DNA of 64,000 bases from Halomonas chromatireducens (GTDB lineage Bacteria > Pseudomonadota > Gammaproteobacteria > Pseudomonadales > Halomonadaceae), in assembly GCF_001545155.1 (NCBI RefSeq), contig NZ_CP014226.1:1100038-1164037 (forward strand), written 5' to 3'. Of this stretch, positions 56,926 to 64,000 are shown piece by piece; the stretch's first letter is position 1, and each line of letters begins with the position of its first letter. The position numbers and the translations under genes are program-made. The notes beneath the pieces are model-generated. The model was not told where the DNA came from. It ran no database searches and saw only the letters and a program-made list of their open reading frames with translations.

Positions 56926-57789
56926 CTACTCCGCTACCCACCACTCGCCACGGTGACTGGCATCAGGACCCAGCAGCGGCTCGATCCGCTTCATGGCAGA
57001 TACCAGCAGCTCCTCCAGCCCCCAGGGCGGATTGATGACCAGCATGCCGCTGCCATACATGCCTCGCTCCTCGCTGCTTGGCTCGCGCAGGACAACTTCG
57101 CTGCGCCAGATCTTGCGCAGGCCCCCATTGCGCAGCCCTTCCAGCAGCTCGCTGTGGCGACCGGCAGGCAAAAGCGGGTACCACACCAGTACCACGCCGT
57201 GCCGCACCTTGCGCATGGCCGCCAGCACGGTCTCGGCCACCTCTACGTACTCGCTCTTGCGTTCATAGCTGGGATCGATCAATACGCAAAGCCGCGGCGT
57301 GGCTACCGGCAATCGCTGCAGCAGGCCCTTCAGGCCATCGCCATGGATATGCTTCACGTTCTTCGGCAGGCGCTGAGCGGCCAGGTGCTCGTGCTCGCCG
57401 GGATGCAGCTCGAAAAGCGCCAGCCGATCCACGTCTCGCAACTGCCTTGTCAGCCACCAGGGGGATCCCGGGTAGCAGTCCAGCGTTGGTGACGCCTGCT
57501 TGCCAGCGGTCAACTGAGCCTCGGCCAGCAGTGACAGCCAGTCGCCGATAAGGGGCTCCGCCGCCAGCGCCTGTCTCTCCTGCCAGAGTCGCTCCGCACC
57601 CTGGCGATGCTCCTGCAGCTTCTGGCTCTCCGCCGCGGATAGCGGGTAGAGCCCGCGCCCGGCATGGGTATCGATATAGGTGATCGGTGACGCCTTGCGC
57701 AGCAAGTAGCCGGTAACGGCAAAGAGCATGAGGTGCTTGTGCACATCGGCGAAGTTGCCGGCATGGTAGGCGTGTTGATAGGAAAGCAT
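56926..57789 (-). CDS. rlmJ: 23S rRNA (adenine2030-N6)-methyltransferase RlmJ
   Basis: A 287-residue SAM-dependent methyltransferase. Diagnostic pieces are MLSYQHAYHAGNFADVHKHLML at the start, YIDTHAGRGLY (SAM loop), YPGSPWW, ALFELHPGEH and the catalytic VLIDPSYE motif (DPPY-like). The ATG at 57789 is preferred to the GTG at 57795. It converges on mnmE with a 12-bp gap. Confidence 0.94.
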   Translation of the reverse strand: MLSYQHAYHAGNFADVHKHLMLFAVTGYLLRKASPITYIDTHAGRGLYPLSAAESQKLQEHRQGAERLWQERQALAAEPLIGDWLSLLAEAQLTAGKQASPTLDCYPGSPWWLTRQLRDVDRLALFELHPGEHEHLAAQRLPKNVKHIHGDGLKGLLQRLPVATPRLCVLIDPSYERKSEYVEVAETVLAAMRKVRHGVVLVWYPLLPAGRHSELLEGLRNGGLRKIWRSEVVLREPSSEERGMYGSGMLVINPPWGLEELLVSAMKRIEPLLGPDASHRGEWWVAE

Positions 57790-57901
57790 GGCCACGGGTC
57801 CTTGAGGTGGCGAATCGGCTGGAGGGCTTCACACCAGGCTGGCAACGAGACCAGCCTCGGCGTCTTGTCTGGAAAGTGACGATTCCTGGCAAAGACTATC
57901 G

Positions 57902-57930
57902 AAAAGGCCCGCCACTGTCAGTGACGGGCC
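57902..57930 (-). terminator. intrinsic terminator after the OmpA-like lipoprotein gene
   Basis: On the minus strand GGCCCGTCACTG pairs with CAGTGGCGGGCC and is followed by TTTTC; one mismatch in a 12-bp stem. It lies 26 bp after the lipoprotein stop. Confidence 0.88.
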
Positions 57931-57955
57931 CGGTTCGAGCGACAGGCATGCCGGT

Positions 57956-58636
57956 CTATTGCTGGAACTGGCTCTCGATCGGAGTGAGCGTAATCTCGAC
58001 GCGCCGGTTCTGGGCGCGGCCATCCTCGGTTGCGTTACTCGCCACCGGCTGGCTTGCGCCATAGCCGGTCATATAGAGCCGATTGCGTGTTACGCCGTTC
58101 TGAGCCAGATAGTTGCCGACTGACTCGGCCCTGCGCTCGGAAAGCCGCTGGTTGTAGCCGGCATCACCGGTGCTGTCGGTATGCCCGGCGATATTGACCC
58201 GCGTATCGGTATATTGCGTCAGGATCGACGAAACATCGTTGAGTGCGTTGCGGGCGCTCGGGGTCAGCTCGCTGGAGTCGAAGCCGAAGGTTACGCTGCT
58301 TGGCATGTTGAGCACGATATCATCGCCGCGACGCTCCACGTCGACGCCGGTGCCCCTCATGCTTTCGCGCAGCTGCTGCTCCTGCCGGTCCATATAGGCA
58401 CCGACGCCGGCGCCTGCAGCAGCACCCACCGCGGCACCGATCAGCGCACGATCGCGCCGACTGGTGCTGCCGCTGCCCGACAGGGCGCCGGCTGCGGCTC
58501 CGACGGCTGCACCCACACCGGCACCGGTCATGGTGCTGGAGCGCTGGGTCTGGCCGCCGTAGGGGTCAGTCGTGGCACAGCCGATCAGCAGGGCAGCGGC
58601 CGCGAGCGGCACAGCAAGACGAAGGGGTTTGAACAT
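57956..58636 (-). CDS. OmpA-family lipoprotein with glycine zipper (YiaD-like)
   Basis: A 226-residue envelope protein: lipoprotein signal with lipobox LIGC (Cys20), a Gly/Ala-rich zipper (about 37-80, GAGVGAAVGAAAGAL and GAAVGAAAGAGVGAY), and a C-terminal OmpA domain (about 110-220) with TFGFDSSELTPSARNAL, IAGHTDSTGDAGYNQRLSERRAESV and NRRVEI for peptidoglycan binding. It likely tethers the outer membrane to the cell wall. GGAGATAACT precedes the ATG. Single gene. Confidence 0.9.
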   Translation of the reverse strand: MFKPLRLAVPLAAAALLIGCATTDPYGGQTQRSSTMTGAGVGAAVGAAAGALSGSGSTSRRDRALIGAAVGAAAGAGVGAYMDRQEQQLRESMRGTGVDVERRGDDIVLNMPSSVTFGFDSSELTPSARNALNDVSSILTQYTDTRVNIAGHTDSTGDAGYNQRLSERRAESVGNYLAQNGVTRNRLYMTGYGASQPVASNATEDGRAQNRRVEITLTPIESQFQQ

Positions 58637-58663
58637 AGTTATCTCCGGAGGTCAGGGAGTCAT

Positions 58664-59869
58664 TCATTCAGTGCCGGCATCGGCTTCGCCAATCATAACC
58701 AGCAACTCATTCAAGAATAATAGACCTTGAGGTGATGCCTGCAGTCGCCGGCCATCTTCCACAAGAAGTCCTTTTTTTCGCGCCGGCAGGAGACGAGCCT
58801 CCAGGGTGGCGGCCGGACGTCCAGTATGCGCCTCCCAGTCTGCCATCGACACACCCTCAACCAGGCGCAACGCATTCATGGCAAATTCCAGCGGCAACTC
58901 TTCCTCCTCCACCTCGGTGCGTCCAGCGACAAAGCCGCGGGGGTCCTCAGAGCGACGCAGATAGGCCTCAGGCTGTCGCGCCTTCCATCGCCGTTCGATA
59001 TGCAGTTCGCCCTGAGGGTCGGTGGCACTCAGCTTGCCATGAGCGCCGGCACCGATCCCCAGATAGTCACCGAAACGCCAGTAGTTCAGATTGTGGCGCG
59101 ACTGCATACCCGGCCGGGCGTAAGCCGAAATCTCGTAGCGAACCAGCCCGGCCGCTTCGAGCCGCTCATGGCCAAGGTCCTGGATCTCCCACAGCATCTC
59201 CTCTTCGGGTAGGACCGGAGGGCGTGAATGAAACTCGGTATTGGGTTCCAGCGTGAGCTGATACCAGGAGAGGTGCTCCGGAGAGAGGGAGAGAGCAAGG
59301 TCAAGGTCATCAAGCGCCAAAGCCGGTGTCTGGCCCGGTAAGCCATGCATCAGGTCGAGGTTGATGTTATCGAACCCGGCATGGCGGGCCTCGTCCCCCG
59401 CAGCTATCGCATCGCCACCCCTGTGGATACGGCCCAGGGCATGAAGTTGGCCATCCTGAAAACTCTGTACCCCCAGGGAGAGCCGATTGATACCCGCTGC
59501 CCGATAGCCCTGGAATCGACCGCGTTCCAGGGTACCCGGGTTCGCTTCCAACGTGACTTCGATATCGGAGGCCAGTGACAACCGCGTGGCCAGTACATCG
59601 AACAACCGTTCATAGAAGCCGGCAGACATCAGGCTCGGTGTGCCTCCGCCGATAAAGATACTGGTTAGCTCGCGCCCACCAACCAATGGCAGTTCGGCCT
59701 CGAGGTCCTGGAGCAACGCAGCCAGATAATCTGCTTCGGGCAGGTCGGCGCCGTGCCCTACCCCATGCGAGTTGAAATCGCAGTAGGGGCATTTACGCAC
59801 GCACCAGGGCACATGCACGTAGAGCGCCAGCGGCGGCAGCCCGTCGACTCGCCGGGACAGAGCGCTCAC
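58664..59869 (-). CDS. hemW: radical SAM haem chaperone HemW
   Basis: A 401-residue radical-SAM protein, formerly named coproporphyrinogen III oxidase-like, now seen as a haem chaperone. The cluster motif is CVRKCPYCDFNSHG, with FIGGGTPSLM, GVQSFQDGQLHALGRIH, DLMHGLPGQT and the HemW-typical RHNLNYWRFGDYLGIGAGAHG. It starts with GTG that overlaps the rdgB stop by 4 bp, the conserved rdgB-hemW pair. Confidence 0.94.
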   Translation of the reverse strand: MSALSRRVDGLPPLALYVHVPWCVRKCPYCDFNSHGVGHGADLPEADYLAALLQDLEAELPLVGGRELTSIFIGGGTPSLMSAGFYERLFDVLATRLSLASDIEVTLEANPGTLERGRFQGYRAAGINRLSLGVQSFQDGQLHALGRIHRGGDAIAAGDEARHAGFDNINLDLMHGLPGQTPALALDDLDLALSLSPEHLSWYQLTLEPNTEFHSRPPVLPEEEMLWEIQDLGHERLEAAGLVRYEISAYARPGMQSRHNLNYWRFGDYLGIGAGAHGKLSATDPQGELHIERRWKARQPEAYLRRSEDPRGFVAGRTEVEEEELPLEFAMNALRLVEGVSMADWEAHTGRPAATLEARLLPARKKGLLVEDGRRLQASPQGLLFLNELLVMIGEADAGTE

Positions 59870-60477
59870 TTTGCCGACGTCTCACCAAGGGCCGCCGCCA
59901 GCGACTGCAGAGCCCTTCCCCGGTGGCTAAGCCGGTTCTTATCTTCGGCGCTGAGCTCGGCGACGCTCTTGCCCAGGGAAGGTAACCAGAACAGCGGATC
60001 GTACCCGAAGCCGCCGTCACCGCGTGGTGCGGTCAGAATCTCACCCTCCCAACTTCGCTGCACGATCAGGGGTACCGGGTCTTCGGCATGGCGTAGATAT
60101 GCCAGAACACACCAGTAGCGGGCGGTACGACGGGCCGACGGTATCCCGGCAAGCGCCGCAAGCAGCTTGTCATTATTACGCGCATCACTTTTCGGCTCCC
60201 CGGCGTATCGGGCGGAGTAGATACCAGGCTGACCCTGAAGGTAATCCACCTCCAGGCCAGAATCGTCCGCCAGGGCGGGCAGGCCACTGACTCGGCTCGC
60301 TTCGCGTGCCTTGAGCAGGGCATTCTCGACGAATGTCAGCCCGGTCTCCTCGACATCAGCCACTCCGTATTCCGCCTGCGGCCGGACATGGATTCCAAGC
60401 TCCCTCAATAGCTGGTTGAACTCATTAATTTTTCCGGCATTTCCACTGGCCAGAACCAATGTTTTTCGACCCGACAC
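59866..60477 (-). CDS. rdgB: dITP/XTP pyrophosphatase RdgB
   Basis: A 203-residue house-cleaning enzyme that removes dITP and XTP. Motifs are LVLASGNAGKINEFNQLL, ETGLTFVENALLKAREA, LADDSGLEVDYL, PGIYSARYAGE and GGFGYDPLF. The GTG at 60477 (VSGRKTLVLASGN) is chosen because GAGGTGA stands before it and homology begins there; the longer frame to 60552 adds no conserved residues. Coupled with hemW. Confidence 0.94.
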   Translation of the reverse strand: MSGRKTLVLASGNAGKINEFNQLLRELGIHVRPQAEYGVADVEETGLTFVENALLKAREASRVSGLPALADDSGLEVDYLQGQPGIYSARYAGEPKSDARNNDKLLAALAGIPSARRTARYWCVLAYLRHAEDPVPLIVQRSWEGEILTAPRGDGGFGYDPLFWLPSLGKSVAELSAEDKNRLSHRGRALQSLAAALGETSAK

Positions 60478-61147
60478 AAGGTCACCTCGCAACGCAGAGA
60501 GAATGAACGAGAGTATGCCATAGAGAGCATCCGCAGGGTACGAAGCAGGCAAGAGTCAACAGAATTGTGACACAACTTTACAAAAGTAGGGAAAGCTACC
60601 ATGCTGTCAGAGCCCATCAGGATTGCATGTAATCGTCCATCTTAATGACAAAAATTTAATTCATGAGATGTACTAGAAAAAAAGCTTACGAAGATATGAG
60701 TGTACATAAATAAAGTACGAGAGTTTTAATACATCAAGCATTAGAAGAAACAAGGAGGCATCAAAACCCTGAAAAGATAATGCATCGTAAACTGAAAGTA
60801 ATTAAGAAGTGTGCAATAATTCAATTCGTTGTTTTAAAAGGAATTTTAATTTCATGAGATTATTCGGGATGATACTTACACTAAGATCTGTTACTTGTGT
60901 ATATTGTCGTAAGGGTTCTCTAATATCTGATGAAACCCATTGCCAGGAGAGCAATTTCATGCACCATAAGGATTAGCTAGCCTTTGTTGCTGAGCCTTGC
61001 AGCACAGGAATGGCATAAAAAAGAACAGGGTAATAACAATTAGTTATTAACAAATTTACACTTTATGTACAAAGCTTCAGCAAGCGCTTCGTTCACGTTA
61101 TATTACAATTTCCAAGAGTTAGAGCTTTTGAAGGGAGGGAAAGCATC
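60478..61147. other. AT-rich intergenic region upstream of the CsgD-like gene
   Basis: About 670 bp with no supported gene and clearly lower GC than its surroundings. It contains an imperfect direct repeat (TTTAATTCATGAGAT at 60655-60669 and TTTAATTTCATGAGAT at 60845-60860) and a 7-bp inverted repeat TAATAAC / GTTATTA (61031-61049). A candidate promoter lies at its right end. The length and base composition resemble a heavily regulated promoter region. I found no small ORF with a good ribosome binding site. Confidence 0.6.
61076..61104 (+). promoter_or_regulatory. candidate promoter of the CsgD-like gene
   Basis: TTCAGC (61076-61081) and TATATT (61099-61104) are 17 bp apart, with transcription start expected near 61111 and a 37-nt leader ending in a strong GAAGGGAGG ribosome binding site. 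The weak -35 suggests dependence on an activator. Confidence 0.4.
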
Positions 61148-61819
61148 ATGGACAACATGGACCGTCATGTTCTGCTGGTGACAGACATCAACCCGCAGTC
61201 GAAGCTGTTTATCGAATACATTCAGCAGAAATTCGAGCATGACATCGTTGCCGTCAGCGACAGCGAGGAACCGAAAATCGATGAAAACCAGCCGATGCTG
61301 GTCATTCTCGACCTGGATCATCTGAGCGAAGCCAGCATGCAGCGCTGGCAGGGTATAGCCGATGAGCATGAGGATATCAGTCTCGCTGCGTTCAATGTCC
61401 GGGGTGAGGACCATGCCGTCGAACTGCTCTCGACGCTCAACCTCCAGGGAATCTTCTACCGCAACGACAGCATCGAGCTGATCTGCAAAGGTATGCAGGC
61501 CTTGCAGGATGGAAGCCTATGGATGTCCCGCGCACTCATGTCAAGAATGATTCTGCTGCTCCGACGCCAGCAAATGAATTCATACCGGCCCGCCTGTGGG
61601 CTGACACAGCGTGAGCTGGAGATAATAGGGCTTCTTGGCACTGGTTCTACCAACTCGGAAATTGCTGAAAAACTGTTCGTCAGTGAGCATACGGTGAAGT
61701 CTCACCTCTACAATATTTTCAGAAAAATCAAGGTACATAACAGGTTGCAGGCGATGAACTGGGCGAGGAGAAATCTTTTCAGCGTACCGCCGAGTTTTCG
61801 CAGGGAAATGAAGCACTGA
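61148..61819 (+). CDS. CsgD-like LuxR-family transcriptional regulator
   Basis: A 223-residue regulator. The N-terminal part (about 1-130) is receiver-like but lacks a complete phospho-acceptor pocket (LVILDLDHLSEASMQRW). The C-terminal helix-turn-helix (about 152-208) reads LTQRELEIIGLLGTGSTNSE followed by IAEKLFVSEHTVKSHLYNIF and RKIKVHNRLQAMNWA, very like E. coli CsgD (SNNEIARSLFISENTVKTHL, NR.QA..WA). CsgD controls curli and cellulose matrix. No curli genes are in this window, so a biofilm role is inference. Base composition is slightly lower in GC than its neighbours. The long AT-rich upstream region supports complex control. Confidence 0.8.
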   Translation: MDNMDRHVLLVTDINPQSKLFIEYIQQKFEHDIVAVSDSEEPKIDENQPMLVILDLDHLSEASMQRWQGIADEHEDISLAAFNVRGEDHAVELLSTLNLQGIFYRNDSIELICKGMQALQDGSLWMSRALMSRMILLLRRQQMNSYRPACGLTQRELEIIGLLGTGSTNSEIAEKLFVSEHTVKSHLYNIFRKIKVHNRLQAMNWARRNLFSVPPSFRREMKH

Positions 61820-61888
61820 CCGTACGGCACCCCATAGCGCCACGGCTAGTGTGAGAGTGGCGCATATGTGTATGAGTTGGTATCTCTA

Positions 61889-63133
61889 TCAACCAGCGTA
61901 GATACGTTGTTCTATCAGGGAAGCCAGGGTGTCGGTGGCATCAGCCGCCGTGGTATCCAGATGAACCAGATGCTGACGCTCTTCCGGATCAAACGGTTCG
62001 AAGAGCGACTGCTGACGGTGCAGCACGTCCAGACTGGCCTTCGGCAATACGCCCTGCCGCTGAGCACGCCTGACGATACGCGCCTCCAGGGTCTCGTCGT
62101 CGGCCTCGAAGCTGACGATCAGCACCGGTAGGCCTCGTGCCTCGGCCTGTTGGCAGAGCAGCTTGCGCTGCCTGCGAGCAAGACAAGTGGCATCCACGCA
62201 TGTGGTAATACCCGCGTCGAGCAGGGTTCCTGCGAGTTCGGCCAGACGTTGATAGGTCCGAGAAGTGGCATCGTCGGTAAAGATATCCACAGGAGGTTCC
62301 GCATTCTTGTCCTGTGGACTGATACCGAACAGCCGCCGTCGTTCTACATCCGAACAGAGCCTGACAGCGCCCAGCCTCTCGACCATGTTGGCAGTAAAAC
62401 GACTCTTGCCGCTTCCCGAAACCCCTGTACCGATGATCAGAGGCGGGAAGCGGAACACCGAGATCTTCTCTGCCAAGGCAAGATAGCGACGACTCGTCCC
62501 CACGGCATCGGCAATATGAGCCAACGGCTCTCCTTCCATCATCTCGCTGCGACGCTGCAAGGCCCGCCGCGCACAAGACAGGGCACGGGCTACCTGGAAT
62601 ACCGACAGTAACCTGGTCAGGGCATAGTCACCGGAGAGCAACAAGTAACGATCCAGGGCGCGATTGGCCAGCCGGGATTCATCACGAATCGCCAGCCCTA
62701 CCAGTAACGACGCCATATCGAACCCTGTATCAAGAGGTCTTGAGGCCAGCGGATCGTCAGGATCAAAATCAAGGGCATTGATCATGACCAGTCGCTGATT
62801 GTCGCAGAGTGTCACAGTTGGATGCCCAGCTGCCCAACTGGGCCTAGGCTCTGCTCGCTCGGCAAAGCAGGCTTGAAGACGCACCAGCTCCTGATCGAGC
62901 CATTCACGCAGACGGTCGAGCTGCACCAGGTCCTCCTCGCCATGCATCCACGAGGCCAAGGCGTCCAGCTCGTCCTCGATAAGGGCGCGAGTCGAAGCCA
63001 GACATGGGGAGGGGCCGAGTAAAGGTAGTGGATCGGTGCTTGGTCGGTGTGCCGCCATCAGAGCGTCAACAAGTCCATCCAGGCTGATAACACTGGAAGG
63101 GTGCGTTGTCGACGTGACTGATGGCTTAGCCAT
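61889..63133 (-). CDS. P-loop ATPase/kinase with degenerate aminoglycoside-phosphotransferase-like N-terminal half
   Basis: A 414-residue protein of the family that fuses an APH-like domain with an AAA/kinase-type P-loop domain (COG2187 plus COG0645 pattern). The C-terminal part has a clear Walker A, IIGTGVSGSGKSRFT (near 235-244), followed by VRLCSDVERRRLFG and a DATCLARRQRK segment. The N-terminal half keeps only the tail of the APH fold (LVMINALDFDPDD, RALDRYLLLSGDYALTRLLS). The catalytic HGDxHxxN motif is replaced by HPTVTLCDN, and the protein is about 100 residues shorter than usual members. Substrate unknown. AAGGAG before the ATG. Convergent with the CsgD-like gene. Confidence 0.75.
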   Translation of the reverse strand: MAKPSVTSTTHPSSVISLDGLVDALMAAHRPSTDPLPLLGPSPCLASTRALIEDELDALASWMHGEEDLVQLDRLREWLDQELVRLQACFAERAEPRPSWAAGHPTVTLCDNQRLVMINALDFDPDDPLASRPLDTGFDMASLLVGLAIRDESRLANRALDRYLLLSGDYALTRLLSVFQVARALSCARRALQRRSEMMEGEPLAHIADAVGTSRRYLALAEKISVFRFPPLIIGTGVSGSGKSRFTANMVERLGAVRLCSDVERRRLFGISPQDKNAEPPVDIFTDDATSRTYQRLAELAGTLLDAGITTCVDATCLARRQRKLLCQQAEARGLPVLIVSFEADDETLEARIVRRAQRQGVLPKASLDVLHRQQSLFEPFDPEERQHLVHLDTTAADATDTLASLIEQRIYAG

Positions 63134-63190
63134 GCATGCTCCTTGTAGTCAGACCCTCTAACCAGCGGCTAGGAACGATCTCTCAGCGTC

Positions 63191-64000
63191 TCAACCCTGC
63201 CGAACCCGGTCGAAGGCCTTGACCGCGGCATCCAGGGTCACCTGAATGTCCTCCGGACTGTGCGCGCTGGACATGAATCCCGCCTCGTAGGCCGACGGGG
63301 CCAGATAGACACCCTCGTCCAGCATCGCCGAGAAGAAGCGACGAAACGCATCGGCATCACAGGCAGTCGCCTGGGCAAAGTTGTCGACCCGAGACTGCCC
63401 AGTGAAGAAAAGCCCGAACATGCCCCCTGCACGCTGCGTGATCATATCGACACCGGCGGCATCAGCGCGTTCCTGAAGCCCGTGGCAGAGCGTCTCAACC
63501 CGCTGTGCCAGCGCATCATGGAAGCCCGGCGCACGCAATTTGGTCAACAGCGCAATGCCGGCAGCCATGGCCAGCGGGTTGCCCGACAGCGTTCCCGCCT
63601 GATAGACCGGCCCCAGTGGAGATATCTGCTCCATAACCTCGCGCTTGCCGCCGAATGCTCCCACCGGCATGCCACCACCGACAATCTTGCCCAGGCAGGT
63701 CAGGTCGGGCTCGATGTCGTAGTGGGCCTGGGCACCGCCCATGGCGACCCGGAAGCCGGTCATTACCTCGTCGAATATCAGCACGCTGCCATATTCGGTG
63801 CAGACCCGACGCAGGGTCTCCAGAAAGCCTGGCTGCGGAGGAATGCAATTCATGTTCCCGGCTACCGGCTCGACAATGATGCAGGCGATCTCGCTGCCGA
63901 TCTCCTCGAAGCAGGCCTCGACGGCATCGAGGTCATTATAGGAGAGGGTGATGGTATGTTCGGCCAGCGAGGCGGGTACGCCGGGCGGACTGGGCTCGCC
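63191..64000 (-). CDS. hemL: glutamate-1-semialdehyde 2,1-aminomutase (partial)
   Basis: A PLP-dependent enzyme of tetrapyrrole synthesis, making 5-aminolevulinate. The visible 269 codons are the C-terminal two thirds: [33 protein letters not shown], and [18 protein letters not shown] with the PLP lysine, then [15 protein letters not shown]. The gene runs off the right edge of the window on the minus strand, so its start is not seen. The ATG at 63853 is internal. Confidence 0.95.
   Translation of the reverse strand, partial: GEPSPPGVPASLAEHTITLSYNDLDAVEACFEEIGSEIACIIVEPVAGNMNCIPPQPGFLETLRRVCTEYGSVLIFDEVMTGFRVAMGGAQAHYDIEPDLTCLGKIVGGGMPVGAFGGKREVMEQISPLGPVYQAGTLSGNPLAMAAGIALLTKLRAPGFHDALAQRVETLCHGLQERADAAGVDMITQRAGGMFGLFFTGQSRVDNFAQATACDADAFRRFFSAMLDEGVYLAPSAYEAGFMSSAHSPEDIQVTLDAAVKAFDRVRQG

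Overview
The window is a 64 kb piece of a high-GC gammaproteobacterial chromosome. Gene content, gene order and protein sequences point to the Halomonadaceae (a Halomonas-like organism); this is recognition by eye, not a database result. It carries the replication origin: gyrB-recF-dnaN-dnaA, an oriC with DnaA boxes, then rpmH-rnpA-yidC-mnmE. Almost everything is chromosomal core. I see no prophage, insertion sequence, CRISPR array, tRNA or rRNA gene.

Left part (1-22 kb): a pqiAB lipid-transport operon (minus strand); a CaCA cation exchanger; the cytochrome bd operon cydA-cydB-cydD-cydC; an adenine/adenosine deaminase; a di-haem cytochrome c peroxidase and the msrPQ periplasmic methionine sulfoxide reductase, divergent around a perfect FNR/Anr-type box; a nucleobase permease with a RutR-like operator; a chimeric RsmE-EAL reading frame beside secB; a membrane rhodanese; then gpmI-envC-ctpA.

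Middle part (22-45 kb): the conserved block ygfB-pepP-ubiH-ubiI, divergent from zapA-6S RNA-fau; a tiny membrane protein; ilvA and rpiA; then a lipopolysaccharide inner-core locus (waaA-hldE-GT9, kdkA, a GT4, a second GT9, a WaaE-like GT2, an OpgB-like phosphoglycerol transferase, waaF-hldD), followed by glyQ-glyS and gmhB. hldE, hldD and gmhB are three steps of ADP-heptose supply; waaA, kdkA and the glycosyltransferases use Kdo and heptose to build the core.

Right part (45-64 kb): origin genes with five perfect 16-bp parS sites in about 4.1 kb, two of them inside the recF reading frame; oriC; rpmH-rnpA-yidC-mnmE; rlmJ; an OmpA-like lipoprotein; rdgB-hemW; then a visibly AT-rich 670-bp region upstream of a CsgD/LuxR-type regulator, a P-loop protein with a degenerate kinase half, and a hemL gene cut by the window edge.

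The most unusual points are the in-frame RsmE/EAL chimera, the parS cluster embedded in coding sequence, the AT-rich upstream region of the CsgD-like gene, the 13-bp tandem repeat that supplies the stop codons of two convergent LPS genes, and the candidate RutR-type and FNR-type operators.
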